From Enoplolaimus lenunculus (Eukaryota; Nematoda; Enoplea; Enoplida; Thoracostomopsidae), in the NCBI GenBank assembly GCA_030248215.1, contig JASANG010000120.1, positions 62,001 through 126,000 of the forward strand: DNA of 64,000 bases, written 5' to 3'. The position numbers and the translations under genes were made by a program. Shown here piece after piece: positions 45,139-55,493 of this stretch (its first letter is position 1; each line of letters begins with the position of its first letter). The notes under the pieces are model-generated. The model was not told the origin of the DNA, ran no database searches, and saw only the letters and a list, made by a program, of their open reading frames with translations.

Positions 45139-46461
45139 GTGAGTTACCTTTTGCAACAAACAATATATTTTATTCACGTGAAGATTTTCATTATTTTACC
45201 AGAAATGGAAGACCTACGCCCAATTGGTCCAGTAAACGCGGAAGTGGATGCGGAAAAGCACCCTAAAGGTTTCTTCATTTGTTTTAGTCTCTTTTGTGGA
45301 GCCGAATATAGACTTATGGACGGTGTCACTGTCAAATTTTGATTAGAAGAGATGTCAACTCGTATTGATTGAGACTCAACATAGGGATCCCCATCGCATC
45401 ACCCTATTGCCGGTATTCGGGTTACTACAGTATTTTAAAATGGACGTTTAAGTTACCGCGTATTAGGAGGCTACAGAAACAAACCGGGAATTATTATGAT
45501 TGACCCTACGTCTATATGCAACGTAATGCGGGTTGTCGCCTGCTCTAGTTATAGTATAAATTGACCTCTGGCTTCAGCTTCGGTATAGAAATATTATGCT
45601 GAAGGTTTGGGCCGTGGTAGGACGGCGTGGAACTGGCCGCCTCATGGGGCAAGCCATTCATATGGGACAAAAACAGGACAGAAATCGGAAGACGAATTTG
45701 TGGCTGCTTTGCGTTTTTAGCTTAAATGTATGCGACAAAATTTTCTCTGCAGACTGAACATCTAAATTTTTTCTATTTCAGCTGTTTCATTGCTTCTTCA
45801 CCGCCTAAATAACCAAGACTATGATTATGCCGGGGACCAATGGCCGTCACCGAGGACAACCGTATTGGACAAATCGAAAATCGCTGATGGGACAAACGAT
45901 TATCTATCGTCCAGTCAAATTCAGCGACTCCGTGCTCAGCACTGGACATCAAGATCAATTCGTGCTGTGAGGAGTAGTGCATCTCCGTACGCTTTGATGC
46001 CGTTTGGAAAGCGTCGCTATGGTAACGTGTTATCCGCTGGTATCCCTGAAGGATTTCACTCTATGTTTGGAAAACGTAGCAGCAGAAGCAACAGTGACAC
46101 CGACTTTGCACGAATCGTTTTAGTCACTCCCAGATTGGCGTCTAGCAGTCTAGACGAACAGCTACACCTAGTCGACATCCCAGACAGGTCGGTCCGTCAA
46201 AGAGCCGTCAAACGCTGGACTGGTTTCGATATTGATGCGGCGATGTTTGGCAAACGACAGGATAATGACGTACAGCCGCTATCGTTCGATGCAGCAATGT
46301 TTGGCAAACGCAATGGCTACTTAGAAACTCGACGTTATCGACCAGCAATTATGACAAAAGCGCCGCCGGTGTTTTATTATTCGCCACCAGAGTCGTCGTA
46401 CTATAGTAGTGAGCCGTGGAAGCGAAATACCTTCGAAAATTACTATGCAGCGTTCGGTTAA
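45069..46461 (+). CDS. Neuropeptide precursor with MF/PF/AF-amide peptides, two exons
   Basis: Exons 45069-45138 and 45782-46461 join G+CT into Ala and give 249 residues. Residues 1 to about 20 (MRISFIYHFSIILTILICIH) are a signal peptide, so the product enters the secretory path. Dibasic KR sites after Gly mark amidated peptides: SSASPYALMPFG-KR, RYGNVLSAGIPEGFHSMFG-KR, WTGFDIDAAMFG-KR, QDNDVQPLSFDAAMFG-KR. After a final WKR site, NTFENYYAAFG ends at the stop, so it too can be amidated. All five end in Phe-amide preceded by Met, Pro or Ala, not Arg, so this is not an FMRFamide-like (flp) gene. I do not recognise the family; the ends recall echinoderm SALMF-amides only loosely. The intron carries a MITE fragment. 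Confidence 0.9.
45139..45781. other. Intron of the neuropeptide gene
   Basis: The intron is 643 bp, GT...TTTCAG. It contains a fragment of the TA-flanked MITE at about 45345-45430, minus orientation, ending ATTCGGGTTACTACAG before TA. The rest shows nothing recognisable. Confidence 0.7.
45345..45430 (-). mobile_element. TA-flanked MITE fragment in the neuropeptide intron
   Basis: The segment reads TATTGATTGAGACTCAACAT, then AGGGATCCCC, then ATTCGGGTTACTACAG. It matches the outer 90 bp of the copies at 41995 and 46918 in reverse orientation. TA follows. The other end of the element is missing. Confidence 0.7.
45782..46461 (+). CDS. Neuropeptide gene exon 2 (spacers and peptides)
   Basis: The acceptor is TTCTATTTCAG. 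It encodes VSLLLHRLNNQDYDYAGDQW and the whole peptide array. Peptides 3 and 4 share FD-x-AAMFG, so they probably arose by internal duplication. A long acidic and Ser-rich spacer (about residues 122-165 of the precursor) separates peptide 2 from peptide 3. The stop is TAA after AAFG. A possible poly(A) signal AATAAA lies at 46764-46769. Confidence 0.92.
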
Positions 46462-46917
46462 GTTATCAGGTCCGCAACCAGAAATTGTTAGCACAGGGAA
46501 CAAAGAGATTTATAAAGTGGGAAAGATGAAATTTTCCCGCATATAAAATTATGCTAACGCTAAATTTATCGGCCTATGGTGTGCAATGATGTCCGTAAGA
46601 ACGTCGACGCCGTTTTGGTTCCGTTACTGTTGCGGCCCTGCAAGTTAGCATGAGTAGGGCTAACTCAACATATGAATTCATGCCATTTTTAAAAATTTCG
46701 CTGACACATTATAAGTATACCTATCAAATCGAACGAGTATTCTTCGTGTGTTAAAACCAATGAAATAAATAATGCTTGTTAAGGTATAACCAAATACACC
46801 GTTAACATAGATCAAAATATTCAAAAATAAGTGTTCTTTGGGAGCTTAATTGAAACGAAAAAATAACAAAAATATATCGGCAACAATTATAATAGTTTGC
46901 GCTAAACAATTTAGCTA

Positions 46918-47334
46918 TTGTCGTGATCCGAATAAGAGGGGGGTTAGGGGGTCCCCATTTTGAGTCCCAATCAATTAATGTCCGTATTCTTAGTAAGAGT
47001 CCGTAAGTGGATAGAGTCCTGAAACCCTAATTAGAGTCCATAAATGTTAATCATCTCTAATTGTAGTACATAAATAACCTCCAGGACCAAATAAACTTGA
47101 GTTCGAAATTTTAAAGCATGCTTAAGTTTGAAAGTATATTCCTATGTATTACCTTGCATTACAAGACAAATAACGTTTAATTCAACGGATAGTTGCAATA
47201 CCGGATATATATCAGTAACAAAGGACGGCGAAGGGCGGGTTAAAAATAAACAACAATTCGTAACCGAATAACAAGGGGCAACCTCTGGAGAGGCCCAATA
47301 AATATCAGTCCCCCTCTTATTCGGGTCACTACAG
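46918..47334 (+). mobile_element. TA-flanked MITE, complete copy 2
   Basis: The ends are TTGTCGTGATCCGAATAAGA and, reverse-complemented, CTGTAGTGACCCGAATAAGA, with TA on each side (46916-46917 and 47335-47336). It is 417 bp and homologous to 41995-42442 along its length. It has no coding capacity. Confidence 0.88.
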
Positions 47335-48784
47335 TAATGTACAGCATTTTTTATTTCGCACCATTACAGACCGCACCTTCAGTATATTTCCCCAAGTGTG
47401 GAGAATAACTGTTTGTGAAACGTTTTCGTGTAAACTAACACTGTAGCCATTTCGCTGTTATTGATTTACATTTACCTGTCGGATTCGTGCAAGATTTTCT
47501 GCTAAAATATCCAATTTAAGTCGTAAATATGCGATCTATGGTTCAGTTAACATTTTAAGCTATACTTAATTCACTATTTATCTATGTATTGCGCAGACAT
47601 TACAAATGGCAACTGAAGTGTTGAAAATGCCTGCCCACCCTTTCGCAGCTGGCTTCGTATTAAAAGCTCGCACTGCTTCGAAAATACACTTTCCAATGCA
47701 GCTTAGTACGAAACGGCTAAAGTACCTAAAATATAACCCGGTTTACTGTTCACTAACTACAATAAGACAATAAAGAAACAAACTACGCTGTTTGATTATA
47801 GTTCATTTACAATACATTTATGCCAATACTTGTGAATGTAGGATATATTAATAGCCTACGTTTCAGGATATGACACGTCGGTTCCGGCGAATCTGAATCG
47901 GACCGAACAGAAGGGAATTGGAATCACCGCGAAATTCGATGTAGGCTTATCCCTAGAATCGCTAAGGCTCAATCGATACGACACGAAATAAAGCTTTACT
48001 GGTAATTTGTAAAGCACAACACGAAATATCAAGCAAGTTGCCCTTCACCGATTTAGTTCCAATTATTTTGTAACGAAAAATTAGCTGTTTCAAAAATCGG
48101 AAAAAACTTTGAACCGAAGGCTGAACCACATTGTACGATTGCAACCCAGAAACTTGTACTTTCACGTAAAACAACTCACGCTGTGCATCCAGCGACAATG
48201 TACTAAAATTGTCGCACGAAAACTAATAATTGTGCGATCTCGCGATAATTACGAGAACGCGCGTAAAATTGCAAACAACAAAATACTAAACTAGAGAAAA
48301 CAAACCAAATTAAACTAGCTATCTACTCGAAAATTTGTTCAACAATAAAAATCACAAAAATCAAACAACTTCCAATTTTAACTAATAAAAACACAGAAAA
48401 AGAGCTAAGACACAACCCATTTTCTCGCAATACTCAACCTGTTCAAACGACAATTGTTTGTCTATTGCGAAAACAAAACGCTCTGCAATTCAGAACATAT
48501 TATATATTATAATGCACCCCCCAAATGCAACGTACAGCTCTTATACACAACTCAGGCTAAGGTTTAGGCTAAGAAAAATGTTTCCCGTCTGTCTAGGCCT
48601 AAGTCTTTGCCTACTGTAGCGACACGAATGAACGGCAGTAATAAAAGGGGTTCACGAGTACCAAGGCAGAATAGCCTAGACTGCTCAAATATCTAACATA
48701 CAGGCAGATAACCCACACAATCTTTATTAAGTTCAGAAAATGACTAACAGGCATGGCAATCAATAAAAATGTTTCGGAGCAAGT

Positions 48785-48937
48785 CAGTTGTAAACAAAAG
48801 AATAACCATAAAAAGGCTGTTGGGCCCAAATAGCATGAGACTAATTAAAGATAAATATCCGTTAATGACGGAACAACAGACGGTGCCCGCGGAAAGGCAA
48901 AATAAATATCAGTTCCCTCTTATTCGGGTCACTACAG
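48785..48937 (+). mobile_element. TA-flanked MITE, right-end fragment
   Basis: It ends AATAAATATCAGTTCCCTCT, then TATTCGGGTCACTACAG before TA, identical in plan to the right end of 46918-47334. The left half is missing or unrecognisable; the preceding GGTGCCCGCGGAAAGGC corresponds to the usual ACCCTCTGGAGAGGC. Confidence 0.75.
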
Positions 48938-51767
48938 TAAGCCTTAGTGTTTACTAAAGTCTTAATTTTGAAGCGAGAGGAAACGTATACCTTAATCTTG
49001 GCAGTGGAGTTGCCGGGACTTAGTTTCAGGAGGGTATAACAACCTTTAGCATTCAGGTGATTATATATCAATTGTAATGCCTGTAAACTGTTTTTTGACT
49101 ATAAAAATTCGTTGAGGAATATATCCCAACCGTCCGTCCATGTGCCCAATGGATGTTGGGCAGTGCGTCAGCTCAATTCGAAATTCATTATTACATTTCG
49201 ATTTCAGTTCCACTAAATCTAACACGTCACGTGACGTTTAAACGAGTAATAGAACAAGTAACTAAACAAAAGCATTTAAGCTTGTATTTTAAAACTACAT
49301 TTGCTATACTTCCGGAGTAAATCGTGACTTTGCCGGAACCCCAAAAACCGATTTGTATTCCAAAACAACAAAAATGGTTGAAACGAGAGCCAAAATATAT
49401 CGCTTTATTCAGAATTGTTCATCTTTGAAACACTCTACTCGGCCTTCTCGAAGGCGCGGGTCGTGAGGCCGTTGCCTCACTGGTCTCTATTATGATCTGT
49501 CTCTATATTAGGTACTTTACCTACAGCGCTTAGTTTTGTCTATTTCTGCCTTACCAGATCGCATTTTTCTGCAATGATTTCTAATACTTACGTGTGGCAG
49601 AATCTGTATATATGACTGTGTTAAAGATCTTTTTCTGTACCATGCGGCGTCGCCGAATTGCACCCAAATGTCCTATTTAGGCTTCAAGCGACTGAATATG
49701 AAGATGTTTTGGACACAATTGTGATAAATTAGGTTAAATGCTTAAAGTATACTTTTTAGTGTGTTTTTGCTGGTTGACACACTACAAATGAAGTTCAAAT
49801 CTAAACGGTTTTAGTTTGTGTTAAAAATCTCGTTTAGATCATACATATGATGTTGCTATTTTATCAAATATGCAGATGATTTGTAATTGAATAAATGACA
49901 CTGCAACTGGTCAAACAAAAGACCTTTGTAATATATGAACAACTTTAAAATGTTTGCGGTACATTACATCGTCTTTGTCGTTGCTGATTACGTAGCATCT
50001 AATACCTCAAAGCAAGTGTTTACAAATCGTAGGTTCTAACTTTTAAAGCAACAATTTTATGAAATATTATTTATGATGGCCATGCAATGCCCAATTACAC
50101 TTTTCGTTGCGGCGCAGTCGCCATACACAGGTTTTTATCGATTTTTCGCCATCTAGCAACGCCTAAGCCTAACTTAAGTTGTAAGACAGACTAGGTGAAG
50201 CCAGGGATTCCCTAAGGTGTAATTTAGGGTTTAGATTTTAATTTAGTTTTTAGTTCTAGTTTGAAATATGGTTTTACTCTGCCGTATTACCAATTGATGA
50301 CTTCATCTATATAAATATTTCTACCAAACAAACTTGCACAATTTTCGCTTACCCAAAAAAAGACACCAGACGTCCGTCCGGTGGCGTATTTTTGTACTAT
50401 AATCATTTTGATTATTCTGTATATCTTTTTCGCCGTAAAACAAGGAAATAAAACTATTTAAATGAAAATGGTTTTTTGTTTGCACTGTTTAACAGACTTC
50501 ATTTGCGTAAACATGTCCAAACACTTAAAATGTGACCCAGCAGGGTCAGTTTAAATACATGGTTCAAGTTGTTCAATTGTTTTGGCACCATTGGTCGTTT
50601 TTGGTCCCAAAAAACAAATCAACGTTGATTTCAGTTTAAAAGCATCAAAGCCTTCACTCAGAGACTAATTTTGGGTCAATAGCCTATTGTTTTACGTTTT
50701 AACAAAGAAACGTTTTGCTGTGTGCAGATTTTTTAGAAAACATGCAAATTAACCATGACTATTTGACGCTGCGAAAATTGCAAAATAAACTTTTTTGCGA
50801 AAAACTTAATTAACTTTAACAAAGTGTTCGAATCAACTACAGAGTCTTGCTACTGTAACTAAAGAAGACGCTCGTACGATTTTAAATTCAGCGCTTCTGA
50901 TAGATTAGTCCATAGTACTATAAGTCATTACACATATATTGTAAACACACATATATAAAAAATTCGTTTTGGCTGTGTTGGCATCCTTGCATTCAGCCAT
51001 CCTTTCCAAGGAAAGGCAGGTTTACTGAGTATTCGGAAATTACGTCGTTAAATTGATCTTTATGCTGATATCTATGCGTTGCGTAAGATTCTATTTGTGA
51101 CGAAGATATATCAATTTTCGAGTTGTCACAATATTAATTTTATACAATATTTATTGACCAAAGTGGAACTCCGACCGAGAATTTTAGTTTCACCAAGCAC
51201 TTTATGTTTTGTACTCGGGGGACGAAAGGTTGATGTCTGTCCGTCTTACCGTCCGACGAGAATCGCAGAAATCGCTGAACTTATTCTGATAAACTTTTTT
51301 GTTTCAAAACTTATACATGCCGGACTGTTAACCTATCATTTTGGTTTCGAAATTCTAAGATGTTTATTAGTTAAATGCTTAATTGAATAACTAATTGGTT
51401 AATTCTAAATTTGAACGTTTAAACTGTTTCAGTAACTATTCACACGCAATCTGATTTCACTACTAAATGGTTTTAGTGTGCGCGGAATTTGAACTTTAAG
51501 CGTATAAGTTTCCAAAACAGACAAATGAAAAGCTCGCTACCAGTTAGGATATTAGCATAATTGGCTAAGTCTAAATTGGGACTTTTTAAATTATTTCACT
51601 GATCATTACAGTTACATGTGATTTGATTTCAGTACTAAAGGGTTTTTGAGTTCGATGATTCCGAATAAACTGTTTATAAACATCCAAGACAAGTAAATAG
51701 CTTGCTACCAACTAATTTGCCTATTAGTTATGCCAACTATGACTGTTGACTTAGGAAATATATCTAT

Positions 51768-51824
51768 ACAATTAAAAAGCTGGAACGCCCCACATATGTA
51801 TTTTGGGCGACGTCCCAGTTGAAT
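51768..51824. repeat. Dispersed 60-bp repeat, copy 2
   Basis: AAGCTGGAACGCCCCACATA, then TGTATTTTGG, then GCGACGTCCCAG: this is the partner of 37544-37606, about 14 kb away. The TGGAA...TCCCAG ends are again roughly inverted. Confidence 0.7.
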
Positions 51825-51942
51825 TTTATAAACGTATGCAGATAAGTGTATGAAACAATTTTGTTAGTATGTACAGTTTCAAGAAGATTGTAAATGTAAA
51901 TTTTGTTTATGTATTGTTCTTTATAATTTCAAGTTGCGGTCC

Positions 51943-52068
51943 GGTGTCACGAAAATTTTGCCTCCATGAAAATACGCCCCCCGGGCAAATTTTTATAGAA
52001 AACCTTAATGAAAAAGTACTCCTTTTTATAAAAATCGCCCCCACGGCAATTTAAAGTTTCGTGACATA
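51943..52068 (+). mobile_element. Small TTATGTCACGAAA-type MITE, copy 1
   Basis: It runs from GGTGTCACGAAAATTTTGCC to AAAGTTTCGTGACATAA, which gives inverted ends. The interior has GCCCCCCGGGCAAATTTTTA and CGCCCCCACGGCAATTTAAA. It matches 52564-52699 in opposite orientation. Confidence 0.75.
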
Positions 52069-52563
52069 AAGCTCCACTATGACCAGTAGCAGTTTAGGGT
52101 GATGCACTTTCATTTCATATTCGTCGAATTAGTGTTCCTAATGTGCCTCATCAGCAAAATGCTACGGAATATTTGAATATTTTTGACATAAGAGCTGTTG
52201 ATACCTGGGCTACGGACACAGAAAGCTTTGCAATAGCTACGTAGTGTTTGGGCTGCAACATGGAAATTTTTTCCAATTTGGTGCATTTCTGCAGTGGTAA
52301 AATTTCAGACCATGTATTAGTGCTGACGTTGTTACTGCTGGGCTTTTCTAGCTTGTATTGGAAGGTGTCTGGTGGGCAAATTTTAATAGAATGTGAAAAT
52401 TTATAATTTCGCAGTAAAAGTTGTAAGGGGGCGGGAAGAAAATATTCATGTGAAAAGGTTAATAAACGCTGTAACAACAATAACGGCGTATTTGGAAAAC
52501 TTATTCGACAAGTCTGATAGGGAAATTCATCACTCTTTAACCGCCACTGGTCGTAGTACAGCG

Positions 52564-52699
52564 TTATGTCACGAAAACTTTAAATTGAGGCGGAGGGCAA
52601 AGTTTTACAAAGGGGGCACATTTTTATTAAATTTTTCCATAAAAATTTGCTGAGGGGGGCATATTTTTTGTGGTGGAGAAAATTTTTTTTGTGACACCG
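52564..52699 (-). mobile_element. Small TTATGTCACGAAA-type MITE, copy 2, inverted
   Basis: It begins TTATGTCACGAAAACTTTAA and ends TTTTTTTTGTGACACC. Reverse-complemented it aligns with 51943-52068 (CAAATTTTTATGGAAAA against CAAATTTTTATAGAAAA). The pair, 500 bp apart and facing each other, could fold into a hairpin in RNA. Confidence 0.75.
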
Positions 52700-53185
52700 C
52701 ATTTTTGCGGGAAACATGTTGGCGTCGGTTGCAAATTTTGCAACCACAAAAACGATGTTGAGGGCGATCACCGCTGCCCTGCATTCAGACATTATTGGCA
52801 TCTGTTTGAACATTGGTACTATTTCCTATATTCCCAAAAACTCTCAAAAACATAATTGCTAGGAAAATATTAAAAAAACTGGAGATCAGTGAAAATTTAG
52901 ACAGCATTTGTTTCAGGCCTCCGTTCAACTCAACCACCTTGGCGGAGATGGAGGTAAAAAAATTTTAGAAGCGTATGCAAAGACAGTAAATGAGACTTGC
53001 AATGATAGCTAAAAGCTTTCTAGGGGGATAAAATTTTCCCGTTGTCAACGAGCCTGATTTATTTTGCGATGTATTAATAGGATCAAAAAGCTAATCGCAA
53101 GTTTAGATATTTACTTCGTTTGAACCCATGTATATATTGTTATAAAATTTTAAGAGAAGATATCAAATACGCAAATCTCACAATT

Positions 53186-53311
53186 ATGGGTACTCAGCGT
53201 AAATGCTCAATCGTACCCGGGTCTGTGTTCGGTGGTGTACAATTTGTAACTCCAGCAGAACCGGAAGCTTTAACTGCGGACGAACTCGAAGAATTTGAGC
53301 AAGCGTTCAAA
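53186..53311 (+). CDS. Calmodulin-like exon 1
   Basis: ATG at 53186 opens [20 protein letters not shown] and ends at [12 protein letters not shown] with donor AAA|GTAAGT. An upstream in-frame ATG at 53120 would add 22 residues; the inner start is preferred because the residues after it match the acidic lead typical of the family. If MG starts the protein, Gly2 could be a myristoylation site, although position 6 is Lys. Confidence 0.85.
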
Positions 53312-55493
53312 GTAAGTATTGATTTTTGAAATTAAAAATCTATAATAATTAAAAAACATATAATATGCTTGGATCATTTATTAAAACTGAAAAATAACAA
53401 AACACATAGATTTTAAACATTGTTAAAAAAGTTTACATCAACGAATATTAGCGTGTCCCAATTCTTCAGAGCACCCACTGCATTTCAATTTACTGACTGT
53501 TATTCGTTTTTAACCCACTTCTGTGATTTAATCACCCACCTTCTACTTGTCCAATTTTGTATGATTTTTAAATGCGGAACTTTAGCTAAGAACCGTTTGC
53601 GTACCTAATTAGTTCAATTTACCTTAACGATTTTTTATTTGGCCTGTATTTAGTTAACTCTAATTAAGAGATATAGACTCCTATTGATTCGCTCCAGAAC
53701 TACGGGCTTCTGCCTTGCTACCCTTTGGAACATGTGTAGTTGCAAAGTGATTAGTACTCAAGGTCAATATAGTTTTGACAAACGTAAAAGATCCGGGGCA
53801 TAACGTTTTTCAGTGGGACTGCAAACACGTAAGCTTAAGCTTTATACTAAGTTTTGCTTAGGCTCAGGCTCACGCTCAGACTCAGGCTTAGGATTGGCAA
53901 CATGCTATAGTTTTCTAACAGGCGTCGTTCAATGCTTTAATACACTTAACAATCCTTCCGGAATGAACTGATTTAAGAATAAATAATTGTAAATCGTATA
54001 AGGTCTTGCATGTCTCAATAAACTCATTTCGGTGCAAACATATCGAGATCGAATAATTCAGATTGACTTTTCATAAAAACACTCACGATACGTTTTCATA
54101 GCCATCCATGAGTTGCTTCTCGAATACAACGCAAATTTATAAGAATTGCATCTGCGCAATGCGTTAAAAGCAGTGAAATTGCAGTAGAAAAAAGTCATAT
54201 TTTCCTAGCGAAAACATTTCTGCGCAAATTGCAATTTTATACCTGAAAGTGTTTGCAATGTTCTCGTCAAGTAATTTATAAAATTTCAAAACACAAAAAG
54301 TATCCTCCACCGCCTTTAAATTCTATTATCCGCTACTAATAATGTGTTCAAATTTTTGTTATAGCTTTTCGATAAAGACGGCAACGGAACGATCAGCACG
54401 AAAGAATTGGGTATCGCAATGCGAACGCTTGGACTCAATCCAACCGAAGACGAACTGGTGAACATTATTAATCAGTTTGACGTTGATGGGAATGGAAAAA
54501 TTGATTTCGACGAATTTTGTCAAATGATGAAAGTTATGAATAAGGAAACCGATGCGGAACTAATTCGAATGGCGTTTAAAGTATTCGATAAGGTGCTTAT
54601 GATATATACAGTTGCAAGCTTTGCTCTAGCAGTCCAATCAGACCAGTAGATAGCTCAACATGCTAGGAGGCGATAAAATTTTTTAGGAAACACTGCAACA
54701 ACTTCAAACGGTTTACCCTAAAGACAAGCCCGTTGCTAGATGAAAGACAGGGGGCGCAGCCTTTCTTGAAAAATTTAGGCCCCCTAAATCAGTTTCCGCT
54801 CATCTTTAAGTGATACGATTCCATATGCCTTACAAAAAACATTACACCTCCCTTAACACGATGAGCTGGCGACGAATTGACCATAACAACATGTTCTACG
54901 CGACTGTGCGAATAGGAGTCGGTTGTTTATTGGAGCATCATGAAGATTTTCTGCGGAGAAAATTAAATTTGCTAACGTAAAATTCTTTTAATGTCAAAAG
55001 ATTTTTAAGCGATAGAGTCGAGCACGTCTTTGGACGCCCGTACTAACAACCTTGATTCTGCATACAATGTACCGTTTGCGTACTTATAGTGATTGCAGTT
55101 GCTTAAAATAGACTTCTGAAGCATAAAAATGAAAAAATGGTTCACGCTCGCTCCAATCGCTTCCATAAAAGCTTAAACGTGAGATTATACCTTACTGAAA
55201 TAAAACCTGGTGACGATTTGGCAACAATTTAGGATGGCAACGGTTACATTACTGCGGAAGAATTTCGACATTGTATGACAACAATGGGTGACTGTTTGAC
55301 CGATAGCGAAGTGACAGAAATTATACGAGAAGTCGATGTTGATGGAGATAATCAGATCAACTATGAAGAATTTGTGCGGATGGTATCTCCCATTATTTCA
55401 CAACACAACGCTGCTGATAACGCGATGGGCGCTGGTTTTCAAAACGTACTGCAGCATGGTTCGAGTAGCGGTGGATTGGTGGCTAAAAAGTGA
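53186..55493 (+). CDS. Calmodulin-like calcium sensor (CAL-1-like), three exons
   Basis: Calmodulin-family proteins bind calcium through EF-hands and switch target proteins. Exons 53186-53311, 54365-54592 and 55233-55493 join in phase 0 to give 204 residues. The four EF loops are at about 45-56 ([12 protein letters not shown]), 81-92 ([12 protein letters not shown]), 117-128 ([12 protein letters not shown]) and 153-164 ([12 protein letters not shown]). [12 protein letters not shown]...NPTE and the KETD linker are close to nematode CAL-1 and differ from true calmodulin (TITTKELGTVMR). It has a 40-residue N-terminal lead and a 35-residue C-terminal tail ([20 protein letters not shown] onward) that calmodulin lacks. 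EF4 has Asn where Gly is usual at loop position 6. A poly(A) signal AATAAA lies at 55854. Confidence 0.94.
53828..53905. repeat. TTAGGC/CTCAGGC tract in a calmodulin-like intron
   Basis: The stretch GTTTTGCTTAGGCTCAGGCT, then CACGCTCAGACTCAGGCTTA shows a 6-bp beat of TTAGGC and CTCAGGC. It lies in intron 1 (53312-54364), downstream of a worn TA-flanked-MITE-like phrase near 53650. Confidence 0.55.
54365..54592 (+). CDS. Calmodulin-like exon 2 (EF1, EF2, start of EF3)
   Basis: The acceptor is TTGTTATAG. The 76 codons run from LFDKDGNG to FKVFDK. The donor is AAG|GTGCTT, which departs from the GTAAG/GTATG pattern of other introns here, but the exact join FDK|DGNG with the next exon leaves little doubt. 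Confidence 0.93.
55233..55493 (+). CDS. Calmodulin-like exon 3 (EF3, EF4, tail)
   Basis: The acceptor is CAACAATTTAG. The 86 codons run from [10 protein letters not shown] to the GLVAKK end and TGA (55491-55493). The tail after EEFVRMV is Ser/Gly/Gln-rich and unlike calmodulin's short MTSK end. Confidence 0.93.
   Translation, partial: DGNGYITAEEFRHCMTTMGDCLTDSEVTEIIREVDVDGDNQINYEEFVRMVSPIISQHNAADNAMGAGFQNVLQHGSSSGGLVAKK

Larger units (their letters stand above)
46462..53185. other. Intergenic stretch between the neuropeptide and calmodulin-like genes
   Basis: No gene is supported. It contains a complete TA-flanked MITE (46918-47334), a partial one (to 48937), CCTAAGTC/TTAGGC-like stretches near 48540-48615 and 50159-50190, a dispersed repeat (51768-51824), and an inverted pair of small MITEs (51943-52068 and 52564-52699). 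The remaining sequence is AT-rich with nothing recognised. Confidence 0.55.

Noticed and set aside
51079-51390. 103-codon plus-strand frame
   Set aside because: AT-rich with no motif, no splice partners and no similarity that I can recognise.
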